Position numbers and translations under genes: made by a program | In this document: positions 1 through 11,702 of the stretch, in pieces | Layout: every line of letters begins with the position of its first letter | How positions within the stretch are numbered: the first letter of the stretch is position 1 | Source: Azorinus chamasolen | Taxonomy: Eukaryota > Mollusca > Bivalvia > Cardiida > Solecurtidae | DNA: 64,000 nt | Direction: 5' to 3' | Assembly (NCBI GenBank): GCA_963576725.1 | Contig: OY755244.1 | Span: 31,128,006-31,192,005 of the forward strand | Notes under the pieces: generated by a model | What the model saw: only the letters and a program-made list of their open reading frames with translations | Told to the model about the DNA's origin: nothing | Databases searched by the model: none

Positions 1-1284
1 GAAGGGTGGTGATCCCCCGAAAGCAAAAATTGCAACACAAAAAGAGAAAATTGCAGACTCGGTTTAATAAGTCTTGGAAACTTGGGATGTTTAAGCTGAT
101 CTAATTGGTGAATAAGAATCGTTCACATACACAATGTTCGCTGCAATCTAAGGCGAAGCGCGAAGATAAGCCTAATTAATGATTTGCATAACATTGACAT
201 GGGATCTGTACCACCTTGTAGAAAGTGCTTAGTCCGACACATTTAACGGGTCATCTATCAGGTGCGAATTTGGACGAGCTGACATATAGCCTATCCAGCG
301 GTTACTTGCCTCCAAAAGTCATGGTAGACATTCTGTAAATTTGAGGCAAATGAAGAAGATGACGGATGGGGATCTTTGAAGAAACTGGTTATCATTGGGA
401 TTAAACTTGCATTACAATTAATACAGATATGATGATGAATTAATGTATCACACAGCAATGTATTTTTCTGTAAACCGGCTGAGACGTTCTTTACATTATT
501 CAGTGACATATTTTTTTGTACATATACTAACGCGACAATGATATAATGATATGTAAATGTGCTGAATAATACATGCTTCTATTGGTTCAAAATTAATTGT
601 ATGTCACGAGATGTACCGGTTGAACACCACTAAGCCCTAATTTCACTCTGTTTCTGTCCATTCTAATTCTTCTTTACAAACCTCGTTTCATTGCTTTTTC
701 TGTTTGTAGATTGTAGTGTACAAGTCACTAGATTGGTATCTCCTCAAAAGTTGATACTTTAATAGAAATATATTTTTCAAACACCATTGCTGTGATGTAT
801 TGATGCGGCTAACGCAAACAAAATATGTATACAATTCATATGAGCCGAGACGCCAGCCTACACATGATTAGTTTAGTTTAATTAATAAATTTAAATTCTT
901 GATTCAGTATTTTGTTGAATCATTATTTAATATTTATAAATAAGCAAGTAAGCAGGATGATTTAGATAAATCTTAATCCTTCAAGATGTTGGTTTAAATT
1001 TCAATATTATACTTGGAAATTGAATAGTCTGTTATTTGTATCTTAATGGTTAATTTGTTTTTATACCAGAAGGGTTAACACTCGCACCCGCATACGAAAA
1101 AGCAAATACCGAATAAAGACATCATCTTTTGACATAATACAAGCACAAGCATTAAAACTTAAAGGTTGTTAAATATATTTCGATGTATCTCTTACTTGTT
1201 TCGGTGTACTTGGAGCATAACTGATCTTCAAGAATTCCATTTCTACAGTTTTGTTTAATAATTTGCTTTCTTTTTGTTTAATAT
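1..1284. other. No gene recognised
   Basis: AT-rich sequence with only short open frames of 60-72 codons that lack recognisable domains, splice context or family resemblance. I see no clear repeat structure here. Confidence 0.5.
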
Positions 1285-2200
1285 AAGCATTAATATTCAT
1301 GAATATGCTAATGAACCGATTAACAACATGATATTCTAAATCAAAGACCATTGTATTTCTTATATATTTGGTAACAGATTGATGATGTTAGCTCCCAGCT
1401 GCCAAAAGGCCCTGTGATATAAAGTTTTACCTATGAGTTGACGCTGCCTAGACGTACATTTGATATGGAAACTCTAAAACTAAATAAAATGCAGATGATC
1501 CATAGAGACACGTCTTTACATATTATCAGCTAGATTACTCTCAATAAAAACATATCTCTATGCATTTGGAGCAATACAGGTAATTTCAGATCTAGTTTTC
1601 ACCATTTTCCTGTCTTTTTTCTAATTTTAGGGGGTTTCTCATTAATATTCATGAATATGCTAATGAACGTATTAACAACATGACATTCTAAATCCAAGAA
1701 CAGTGTATTTATTTATGTTTGTAACAAGCTGATACTGTTAGCTACCAGCTCTCGAAGGCCTTGATATATAATGCTATCTTCTCTATGCGCTGACGCTGTC
1801 CAGACGTACATCTGCTATGGATACTCAAAAACTCAATAAAAATGCAAATAAGCCATAGAGACACGAGTTTGTTTTATATAATACACTCCTTGAGGATGTT
1901 TTATGTATACGTACATATTTGAGTGTATTTGGAGCATCATAGGTGATTTCAGATCTAGTTTTCACCACCTTCTCGTCTTTTTTCCTTCATTTTTCGGTTT
2001 TCTCATTAATATTAATGATTATGCAAAGGAGGTAATTAACAAAAACATATTCTTAAATAAGGACTAATGTCTTAGTTTTAGTTTGGCACCAGTTTCAAAC
2101 TCTTAGTGCCCCGAATAGCATAGATATACTACATTATAGCATTTACCCAGCGTCGTTGTCTAGACCACTGGTTGCCATGGAAACGGTAGAAATACCCATA
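1285..2200. repeat. Diverged tandem repeat, three ~360-bp units
   Basis: The phrase ATTAATATTCATGAATATGC opens blocks near 1286 and 1642, and a decayed version opens a third block near 2005, giving offsets of about 356 and 363 bp. After this phrase the first two blocks share the same order of sub-motifs: ATTAACAACATGA, GTTAGCT.CCAGCT, GACGCTG.C.AGACGTACAT and CATAGAGACACG. The third block keeps only parts of this order. No coding potential is apparent. Confidence 0.7.
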
Positions 2201-2324
2201 GCAGGAATGGGTTTTTTTCATGGGTACAAATCTGATTTCCATTCAGCAGACCCTACCAAACACCCTGGTACCCATGCGAAAAAGTCAGACGGGGTGCACG
2301 GTAACCCTATCTAGCCCCCGGGGT

Positions 2325-5300
2325 ACTGTACATATTAGCACATATCACTATTAGTTCACTAATACATAGTTACCCTGTAAATATTACCACATACCACTGT
2401 TAGTTCACTAGTACACTGTACCAAAACATATACTGTGCATGTGGCCACATACTACTGCCAGATTACCCGTGCCTACACATTGTCACATACCACTGGTCAC
2501 TCATACATATACTGTATATATGATTACACACAACTGTTGGATCACCCATACATACATCATACATATGGCCACATATCACTGCTAGATTACCAGTACCTAC
2601 ACTGTACATATGGCCACATACCACATCTACATCACCCATACATATACTGTACATATGGTCACATACCACATCTACATCACACATACTTACAATGTACATA
2701 TGGCCACATACCACTGCTAGATTAACCATACCTACATCGTACATTTGGCCACATACCACTGTTAGATACCACTACCTACACTGTACACTTGACTACATAC
2801 CACTGTTATATACCACTACCTAAACTGTACATTTGGCCACATACCACTGTTAGAAACCACTACCTACAATGTACATTTGGCCACATACCACTGTTAGATA
2901 CCACTACCTACACTGTACATATGGTTACATACCACTGTTAGATACCACTACCTACAGTATACATATGGCCACATACCACTGTTAGATACCACTACCTACA
3001 CTGTACATATGGTCACATACCACTGTTAGATACCACTACCTACCGTGTACATATGGCCACATACCACTGTTAGATACCACTACTTACACTGTACATATGG
3101 CCACACACCACTGCTAATTTAACCACACATGCACTGTACATATGGCCACATACCACTGTTAGATACCACTACCTACCATGTACATTTGGCCACATACCAC
3201 TGTTAGACATCACTACCTACACTGTACATATGGCCACATACCACTGTTAATTTAACCACACATGCACTGTACATATGGCCACACACCGCTGCTAGATACC
3301 ACTACATACACTGTACATATGGACACATACCACTGCTAGATACCACTACCTACACTATACATATGGCCACATACCACTAATAGATACCACTACATACACT
3401 GTATATATGGTCACATACCACTGCTAGATACCGCTACCTACACTATACATATGACCACATACAGCTGCTAGATACCTCTACATACACTGTACATATGGCC
3501 ACATACCGCTGCTAGATACCACTGCCTATACTATAATTATGGCCACAAACCACTGATAGATACCACAACCTACACTGTACATATGGCAACATAACGCAAC
3601 TAGATACCACTACATACACTGTACATGTGGCCACATACCACTGCTAAATACCACTACCTACACTATACATATGGCCACATACCACTACTAGATACCACTA
3701 CCTACACTATACATAAGGCCACATACAGCTGCTAGATACCGATACCACTACATACACTGTACATATGGCTACACACCACTGCTAGATACCACAACCTACA
3801 CTGTACATATGGCCACATACCACTACTAGATACCACTACATACACTGTATATATGGCCACATACCACTGCTAGATACCAATACCTACACTATACATATGG
3901 TCACATACAGCTGCTAGATACCACTACATACATTGTACATATGGCCACAAACCACTGCTAGATACCACAACCTACACCATACATATGGCCATGTACCACT
4001 GCTAGATACCACTACATACACTGTACATATGACCACATACCACTGCTAATTTAACTACACATACAGTCTACATATAGCCACAGACCACTGCTAGATACCA
4101 CAACCTACACTGTACATTTGGCCACATACCACTGTTAGATATCACTACCTACACTGTACATATGGCCACATACCACTGCTAATTTAACCACACATGCACT
4201 GTACATATGGCTACAAACCACTGCTAAATACCACAACCTACACTGTACATATGGCCACATACCACTACTAGATACCACTACATACACTGTATATATGGCC
4301 ACATACCACTGCTAGATACAAATACCTACACTATACATATGGTCACATACAGCTGCTAGATACCAATACATACATTGTACATATGGCCACAAACCACTGC
4401 TAGATACCACAACCTACACCATACATATGGCCATGTACCACTGCTAGATACCACTACATACACTGTACATATGACCACATACCACTGCTAATTTAACCAC
4501 ACATACAGTCTATATATGGCCACAGACCACTGCTAGATACCACAACCTACACTGTACATATGGCCACATACCACTGCTAATCTAACCGCACATGCACTGT
4601 ACATATGGTAACATACCACTGCTAGATACCACTATATACACTGTACATATGGCCACATATCACTGCTAATTTAACCACACATACAGTGTACATATGGCCA
4701 CAGACCACTGCTAGATACCACTACCTACACTACACATATGGCCACATACCACCACTAGATACCACTACATACACTATATATATGGCCACATACCACTGCT
4801 AGATACCACTACCTACACTGTGCAAATGGCCACATACCACTGCTAATTTAACCACACATGCACTGTACATATGTCCACATACCACTACTAGATTACCAGT
4901 ACCTACACTGTACCTATGGCTACATACCACTACTAGATTACCAGTACCTACATTGTACATATGGCCACATACCACTTTCGATTACCAGTACCTATGACCA
5001 CATACCACTGCTATATACCACTGCCTTTACCGTACATATGACCACATACCACTGCTATGTCACCCATACCTACACTATACATAATGTTATGGCCACATAC
5101 CACTGTTAGATCACACATACATAGACTGTACATATGGCCACATACCACTGCTAGACCACCCATACATACACTGCATATGAGCTCATACTACTACTACACG
5201 ATTACACATACCTACACATTGTCACATACCACTGTTAGGTCACTCATACATATACTGTACATATGACCACATACAACTGATAGATGGTCTAGCTGCACAT

Positions 5301-5407
5301 TGTCACATACCACTGCTAGGTCACTCATACATATATTCTACCACAGTTAGATCACCCATACCTACACTGTACATATGGCCACATACCACTGCTGTGTCAT
5401 CCATACA
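2325..5407. repeat. 44-bp minisatellite, main block
   Basis: About 70 head-to-tail units of roughly 44 bp, built around CATATGGCCACATACCACTG, a GCTAGATACCAC segment and CTACCTACACTGTA. The first and last units are more diverged. A variant unit with GCTAATTTAACCACACATGC recurs. The unit length is not a multiple of three, so the Tyr/His-rich open frames inside it are repeat artefacts. Nearly identical stretches starting near 3770 and 4210 are offset by about 442 bp, a ten-unit higher-order period. The array resumes after the mariner insertion, at 8634. Confidence 0.95.
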
Positions 5408-6402
5408 TACGAGGGGTGTTCCATAAATAATGTCATATGTGCTTTATTTCGCGGAAATCGTGCAATTCATGCACAAAACCACCTCGTGTCGATTGAGTGA
5501 TCACTGGCTCGTGACACAGGTAAATATCTCGTCCACACGTTCACTTGCCTCGGTACAGTGTACATCGTTTAATAGCCTATTCGTTAGACTATACACAAAA
5601 TGACAGGAAACCGAGCTGAAAATGTTCTTGAAATTAGGGCCTATATAAAAGGTAGGTCATTACTCGGCATAAAGGCTGTAGATATTCACCGCGAGGTGTG
5701 TGACATTTATGGGGAGGGCCAAATGTCCCACAGGACTGTTTGTAGGTGGGTAGCTAAATTTAGTGCTGGGCAGCAGCAACTGAAAGATGCTGCTCGCCCA
5801 GGTCGTCCTGCAACAACTACGACCAAAGGTAACATAGAAAAAATCCGAAATATCCTCAAAACTGATGCTCGATTCACCGTAAGACAATTGGCTCGAATGA
5901 CAAACTTGTCGTTAGCAAGAGTTCATGCAATTTTGAAGAAACACCTAAAAGTTAGAAAGATAAATGCAAGATGGATACCCCATTTGTTAACGGATGAGCA
6001 AAAGAAGACGCGTGTAACAATGGCAAAAAAACTTCTCAAAATGTACCCAAAATATAGTAAAAAGGCTTTTGATAATATAGTCACTGGTGATGAGACCTGG
6101 GTGTATTATTTTGAACCAAAGCGGAAGGTTTCCAACCGAATATGGGCCACTAAAAATGCCAGACGCCCAAGTATTGCCAAACGAATACGAACGGTAAAGA
6201 AGGTTTTGTATGCTATTTTTTTCACTAATAAGGGTCCAGCTATTCAAATCCCGGTGCCAAAAGGCAGAACGGTCACAGGCAAGTTCTATAAAAACGTTGT
6301 TCTGAGAAAATTGAAGAAATACTACAAAAGTAGCCGCCCCAAAACAGGACTTAAGTATGTCCGACTTTTGCATGATAATGCACCCGCTCACAAGGCACGT
6401 AT

Positions 6403-8286
6403 AGGGCGAATCGCCGTGACGTCACGCGCACCTGTTATCTCAGCCGAGAAAAGCTTGGTGGGCAAAAAGACTGACAGCTGATATGTAAACAATAACAGAA
6501 ACATTGACAGCACTTTGAAAACTTCTGTTAAAATTCATAAAAACGATTATGGTGCAATCGTTGATGATAATTACATCGATAGTACGTGTAAAAACATAGT
6601 CATGAACCGAAAATTGATTCTGGAAGATGAATTTACACGATACAAACATCTTTATTTGGGGTCGTTTGTAAAACAAATAACATGACAGATCTACAATAAA
6701 CTATTTGCCGGCTATGTAACAAAAATAACAACAGTTTAACATGACAACCTGTGGAATTGAAAGATATAAGCTTTTCAAAGCATGAGTAATGCACAGTACA
6801 AAATTATAATCAGAAGTTAAATATTGGTAAAATACACAAACCCTTTCCCTGCTCAGTATTCATGTAAGAAATAATGATATCATGACTATTTATAAGGTAA
6901 TGTTTCTAATGACATTTGTAGACAGGATTGTTTTGTTGGTAGAAACTGTAGAGTCTGGCGTATTACAATTTCATAAATAAACAGATCAGCCCCAATATGA
7001 TCTGTGTCTACGCTGTTTGCAAATACACAAACACACGTTTATATTAGAGAAAGGGTTACATCTTTGAATGCTTAAATTTTAAGGTGGAATGACCCGTCTG
7101 TCCCGTCATTGTTTAACTGTAGATCCCATTCATTATATAATAAGACTTAAATTTGCTACATGTATATGATTTGGAATAATAAACAGTGAAGACCCTGGTC
7201 AGAGGGTTGCTTGTTTAGCTATATATATTGTCTGGGTCTACATTTTGCAAATGTCAGTACTTTTATTCACCGCATTCAAAGATTCTAACAATACACACCA
7301 TTTGTTTTGAATACTAAAAATGAATTGTGTTAGACAGTAGGAGACTATCTTATTACATTACTTACTCAGCCGAAATACTGCTAATTTACTTACTAGACAT
7401 AGGAAAACAGTAACGATCAAAGGTGCCAGATGGTCAGTAAATCCCCTAATTTCTCAGCAGGGGACAAGGGTCAGCGATCACGGAACTGCCATCTATCACA
7501 CACTGTCTTATCAACAAAGTTATGGACTATTATATAACAGGAATGCTTCTATTGTGACAACTACCAAACTATGTGCCAATTGTCTAAAGTTATGATTTGT
7601 TAAACAGCTTCCCGAACAATAGAAGATAACTATGATTTGACTAATTAGATCTATGGCTAAGCATAATTAAATCCCAACGATGTAGATACATGTATATTGA
7701 AAAGGGTAGTTTATTGTGAAATATGGTTCTAAAGATAATATAGATTAATATGATCTAGATCTATTCTATAATACTTTTACTAGATCTGCTACGGTACTGT
7801 ACAGTAGCCAGAAAGACATTTTACAACACACGAATGAACGACATGAGACTACAACTTAATATCTATAGATCTTATTGAAATAAAACGAGAATTAAAATTT
7901 TAAATACTGTTGATCTAAATTATTCGACATATCAGGCAAATCCAACAAATATATAAGAATGTCTCCTATTTCAAAGAAAGGCCAGATCAAGGGATCGGGG
8001 TTTTTTGTGTGTGTTTTTTTTCAAAGTTCAGCTGGTAGTTTATAGGGTCGATTTATTCAAGCTTCTTGTTGTATCTATCCTTAGAAACTAAAACATAATT
8101 GTCATTATAGTCAGAGGATACAGTAAATGTACAGAAATCAACAATTCAAAACCAACACAGTCGTTAAATGGTGTGTAGGCTAACTGTTGCCTAGCCTTTA
8201 CATAGGCCGTTATTGGTGTTTTTGCCCACCAGTTAACTGCGCATGCGCGAAATCGACGGGTTTGTTTACAAACAGAGATTCGCCCT
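6403..8286. mobile_element. Non-autonomous DNA element inside the mariner transposase
   Basis: The ends are the perfect 10-bp inverted repeat AGGGCGAATC / GATTCGCCCT, followed further in by a second matching pair, TGGTGGGCAAAAA near 6458 and its complement near 8220. Removing the 1884 bp with a 2-bp AT duplication (or 3-bp TAT, depending on where the end is placed) restores the transposase frame exactly. No transposase frame lies inside. Short GGG-starting repeats and a 2-3 bp duplication could fit a PIF/Harbinger-like relative, but I cannot assign the superfamily. A family P MITE is nested at 6838-7058. Confidence 0.85.
6838..7058. mobile_element. MITE family P, nested
   Basis: Opens with ACCCTTTCCCTG then TATTCATGTAAGAAATAATG and closes with GAGAAAGGGTT. 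The central stem is decayed (CAGATCAGC...CTGTGTCTACGCTGTTTGC). It lies inside the element that splits the mariner transposase. Confidence 0.75.
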
Positions 8287-8633
8287 ATTGTGACTGACTT
8301 TTTGGAGTCAGAGAAGGTTACCGTCCTTCCGCACCCTCCGTATTCGCCAGACTTGGCCCCCTGCGACTATTTTCTCTTTCCAAAACTTAAATATCATTTA
8401 TCTGGAAGGAGATACAATTCGAGAAATGCCCTTGGATCTGCTGTTTATCAGTGTCTGATGGGTGTCCCCATTGAAGAGTATGAAAAATGCTTCCAAAAAT
8501 GGATTGACCGGCTAAAAAGGTGTATTCTGGCTGGCGGAGAGTATTTTGAAGGGCAGAGCAAATTAAAATGAACAAAAGCACTTCCGCTATATGAGCACCG
8601 ATGCAAGTGACATTATTTTTGGAACACCCCTCG

Positions 8634-8690
8634 TACACTGTACATATGGCAACATACCACTGCTAGATCACCCATACATACACTGAACAT
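8634..8690. repeat. 44-bp minisatellite, remainder
   Basis: After the TA duplication the array continues for a little over one unit (CACTGTACATATGGCAACATACCACTGCTAGATCACC), then fades into unique sequence. This shows the mariner entered near the right-hand edge of the array. Confidence 0.9.
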
Positions 8691-8881
8691 TTGACTTGAT
8701 ACCCTGGTCATTTGTCTGGTGAAAATGTCAGAAAATATTCTGAGCCGTGAAGCAGACGTTTTTGTAAACGAACTTTGTTGAGAGTCTTAGATAATTATAT
8801 CACTGAATATTACTTTAAATACTACTTTAAATAAGTTTAGATATTGATTGTTTAGAAACGTTGTTTGTTATCTTGAAATTT

Positions 8882-9122
8882 AGTAATCCTTTCCCTGTTG
8901 AATATTCGTATCAGAAATAATGATGACTATTGATAAGCATATTTATAATGGCATATGCACACAATATGTTTACATTGGTAGAAACTATAAAATCAGATCT
9001 ATTGTGATGCTATATGCAAACCGAACAGACCCTGATCAGACGGCTCTCACAGCAGCCATTTTATCTGGGTATACCATGTTTGCAAAGACGTTAAAATGTG
9101 TTTGTATGAAGGAAATGGTTAA
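8882..9122. mobile_element. MITE family P
   Basis: Starts at AATCCTTTCCCTGTTGAATATTC and ends at GGAAATGGTTAAG. It contains the family's inner phrase TTGGTAGAAACTATAAAATCAGAT and a degraded central stem (CAGACCCTGATCAGACGGCTC...). The open frame through it is not a gene. Confidence 0.75.
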
Positions 9123-9285
9123 GTAAATAAAAATACTTACTTGCGTACACAAACCGCCATTCTTCAAAATTATCAGTTTTGCTTCAGTTTTTAAATGAAT
9201 TTCACACTTTGTCGATTTTTTAAAATGAATTTCACACTTATCTCCAATGTACAGTTCTCCGTGACTAAAAGCTATTGCGCTTTAA

Positions 9286-9527
9286 CCCTTCTCTTGCTGA
9301 ATTTTAAAATACATTTCTCCTTCTTTACCCTTGCCCTGTTGTATAATTACATATATCTGCACTGTGTACAAGTAGTTCGCTGTGCAATCACTGATGTGGA
9401 GTGCACTGGTTGCACAATCAACTTGTAAATAGTGCAGACCCTGATGAGACAGCTCCTGCAGGAGCTGTCTCATCTGGGTCTTCACTATTTACAGGTAGGT
9501 ATATTGACGTGAATAGCAAGCGAAGGT
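9286..9527. mobile_element. MITE family R with TTAA duplication
   Basis: TTAA at 9282-9285 and 9528-9531 flank the element. It starts CCCTTCTCTTGCTGAATTT and ends AATAGCAAGCGAAGG. The middle is a near-perfect hairpin: GTGCAGACCCTGATGAGACA, core GCTCCTGCAGGAGC, then TGTCTCATCTGGGTCTTCAC. Terminal CCCTT with TTAA duplication is the piggyBac-type signature. Confidence 0.88.
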
Positions 9528-9589
9528 TTAATGCCGTGGTTACGTCACACTACTCTGTAAAATGAGGCCCGTATAACATTTTCCTTATA

Positions 9590-9836
9590 ATATATAATAT
9601 AAACGCGTTTTAACGCATTTGCAACAGAGTAGACCCAGATCATACGGCTCCTATAGGAACCGTCTGACCAGGGTCTGCTCTGTTTGCGATGGAATTTATA
9701 GATATCTTTATTTAACTTATAAAATGGCTACAACATTTCACCTTTCCATATTTCATTATAACTACATGTATTTTGTCCATGAATATTCAGTAGGTATTGA
9801 AATTCGGAATAAACATAGAACAGGGAAACGGTTAAA
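9590..9836. mobile_element. MITE family P (reverse order)
   Basis: A hairpin arm (GAGTAGACCCAGATCATACG, core GGCTCCTATAGGAACC, then CCGTCTGACCAGGGTCTGC) is followed by the family's tail, TCCATGAATATTCAGTAGGTATTG and AACATAGAACAGGGAAACGG. Confidence 0.8.
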
Positions 9837-10594
9837 ATAGCCCTCTGCAATCCTTAACCTAATAATTGTGATCAGGTCTGTTTCGGTAGTATAAAGTTTA
9901 ACCTTATCTCCATGAACACTCAGGCAAGAAATAATGACACCAAGAATACTAATTTACTATTTTTTGTATTCTTTGCGAAGCAATAGAATACAAAGGTGGC
10001 GTTCCACAGCCAAACCATGGTACCCTCGCCGGCCTGACAAAATAGTGCAAATTACTGACCTGCATTCAATGGATACAAAGGGTATTTAATAACATGGCAT
10101 CCGGAACCAATCGTGGTATACTATATCTGACATGAAAAAGCTTCGTAACATAAGCTTCGGCTTAGTATGTGCAAAAATTAACAAAACCAACAAAATATAG
10201 CAATGCGTAAGAAGGGCGTACGGATATACAAATATCAGTCACATGAAGAAATCACGTGATCATAACATGAATGAAAATACTCAATGAATCAAGAAGCGCG
10301 AGTCGGATGACCTTATGCAAGCGATTAGGTAATCACGCCAACAACAGCGAGTGGTCAGTGTGATAATAAGCATAGTGGGAAAAGGCTGAAGTGTCAGCTG
10401 CAACTGTATCATCAACTGGATAGAGCTTTCCCTTATAGATACGCAATTCCATGCCAAAGCGAACTTATTCGATATCAGATTGATACCATGCAAAGAATAC
10501 TGCAGCGTTTACAACGCTTTGATTTTATAATGGAACTATGAACAAAAGAATGTCTTAGCATGACAAGAAACTGAGGAATTGGATCTATATCATA
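9837..10594. other. No gene; short palindrome and P-type fragments
   Basis: A decayed P-type start lies near 9900 (CATGAACACTCAGGCAAGAAATAATGAC). A short palindrome is GTATTCTTTGCGAAGCAATAGAATAC near 9966-9991. The rest is unique AT-rich sequence without a credible reading frame. Confidence 0.45.
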
Positions 10595-10685
10595 TAATAA
10601 GCAAACATAGCAGACCCTTACCAGACGGCTCCTATAGGAGCTGTCTGATCTGGTTCTACCCTGTTTGCAAATGCGTAAAAGGCGC
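10595..10685. mobile_element. MITE family P hairpin
   Basis: A central stem-loop carries the complete palindromic core GCTCCTATAGGAGC at 10628-10641 between ACCAGACG and TGTCTGATCTGG arms. The outer flanks are too decayed to set the ends. Confidence 0.75.
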
Positions 10686-10884
10686 ATATTTGTACTAAAG
10701 GCTTAACGAAATGGATACTACGATTTACCTATTGGTTATGTACCTGTGTATTACAGTGATGACATGACTGGCATAACTTGACACCATAACACAAACTATA
10801 TGACTTAAGTATCATATTACACACTCACCAATTCGTTCAACCTGTCTTCTTTTGTGATAAAAAAAATTCTGCCTAACGCTTTAC

Positions 10885-11075
10885 CTTATAAAACGCATTT
10901 TAACGAATTTGCAAATATAGCAGACCCAGATCAGACGGCACATGTAGGTGTAGTCCGATTAGGGTTTGTTCTGTGTGCTGTTTGATCATCTGATCTGGGC
11001 ATGTGCTGATTGGTCATCTGATCTTGGCATGTGCTGTTTGATCATCTGATCTGGGCATGTGCTGTTTACTCAGGA
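10885..11075. repeat. P-type hairpin arm followed by 33-bp tandem repeat
   Basis: A decayed P stem (GCAGACCCAGATCAGACGGC...TCCGATTAGGGTTTGTTCTG) runs into about three units of CATCTGATCTGGGCATGTGCTG plus TTTGAT, period near 33 bp, at about 10975-11070. The unit seems to derive from the CTGATCTGGG arm of the MITE stem, so the MITE may have seeded the repeat. Confidence 0.7.
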
Positions 11076-11265
11076 AATAACATAGATCTGATTTTATAGT
11101 TTATGTCATGGCCAAACTGCATGTGTTCCAATGCCATTAAATACAATCACCTAACTAATATACATGATGTCACCATTTCTTACATGAATATTTATGAAGG
11201 TGAAGTTTTATATCTGCATAGCCCCGGATATGAACTACGCAATGACAAAATCAGGCATAAACTTT

Positions 11266-11462
11266 TTGATGAATATTCATGTAAGAAATAATGACATCAT
11301 GAATATTTATCAGTTGATTGCATATGTATATGTTACTGTTTGGCATTGGTAGAAACTGTTAAATCAGACCTTCTATAACTCCATAAGCAAACGAGGCCGT
11401 CGGAACTGGGTCTACTCTGTTTGCAAAGGTGTGGAAAGGCGTTTGTAACAAGGAAACAGTTA
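11266..11462. mobile_element. MITE family P
   Basis: Contains TGAATATTCATGTAAGAAATAATGACATCATGAATATTTAT, written here in part only, the TTGGTAGAAACTGTTAAATCAGA phrase, and one stem arm (ACTGGGTCTACTCTGTTTGC). Most of the left stem arm is deleted. Confidence 0.75.
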
Positions 11463-11492
11463 ATGATATGCTAACAGAGTAAACCAGATTAA

Positions 11493-11702
11493 CCCTTTCG
11501 CTGCCAATGCCGGATCTGTGATCACCTATGCAAACAGTTTGGATCCAGATGAGACGCCGAGTAACTCGGCGTCTCATCAGGATCCAAACTGTTTGTTACT
11601 GTTACTATGTTTTTGAAACAAAAATGAAGAAAATCAAAAGAATGAAAATTTGTAGCAGACGACAAAGTTAGCAGACGACAGAGTTTGGCAGCGAAAGGGT
11701 AA
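11493..11702. mobile_element. MITE family Q, long perfect central palindrome
   Basis: TTAA precedes CCCTTTCGCTGCCAATGCCGG, and the right end is TTGGCAGCGAAAGGGTAA, where the TTAA has changed by one base. The centre (about 11531-11595) is AAACAGTTTGGATCC, AGATGAGACGCCGAG, then the complementary arm, which has TCAGGATCC where strict symmetry would give TCTGGATCC. Between hairpin and right end lie CAGACGAC repeats. Confidence 0.88.

Larger units (their letters stand above)
5600..8571 (+). pseudogene. Mariner transposase, split by an inserted element
   Basis: The frame runs from an ATG at 5600 for 267 codons to 6400, then resumes in phase at 8287 and stops at 8571, about 361 residues in all (Mos1-type transposases have about 345). 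Visible parts are an N-terminal helix-turn-helix region (residues 15-50), the second DNA-binding region (about 80-120) and the WIPHLLTDEQK linker (125-135). Catalytic Asp residues are at about 164 (TGDETW), 259 (LLHDN) and 294 (in LAPCDYF). The last two are separated by 34 residues, the DD34D signature. The C-terminus has GGEYFE. The break lies between the second and third catalytic Asp, so the present copy should be inactive. I see no other stop or frameshift, so the disruption looks recent. Confidence 0.93.
5410..8633 (+). mobile_element. Mariner transposon (DD34D) inserted in the minisatellite
   Basis: Terminal inverted repeats begin CGAGGGGTGTTCCA at 5410 and end with the complement at 8633. 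They match for about 27 bp with one difference. A TA target duplication flanks the element at 5408-5409 and 8634-8635, and minisatellite units continue on both sides. The interior encodes one mariner transposase, broken by a second transposon at 6403-8286. Without that insertion the element would be about 1.34 kb, close to the usual mariner size. Confidence 0.95.

Noticed and set aside
2435..5266. Tyr/His/Cys-rich open frames in the 44-bp array
   Set aside because: They are produced by the repeat, shift frame from unit to unit because 44 is not a multiple of three, and exist on both strands.
2325..5407. CRISPR-like array
   Set aside because: Repeats are contiguous with no unique spacers, and the genome is eukaryotic.
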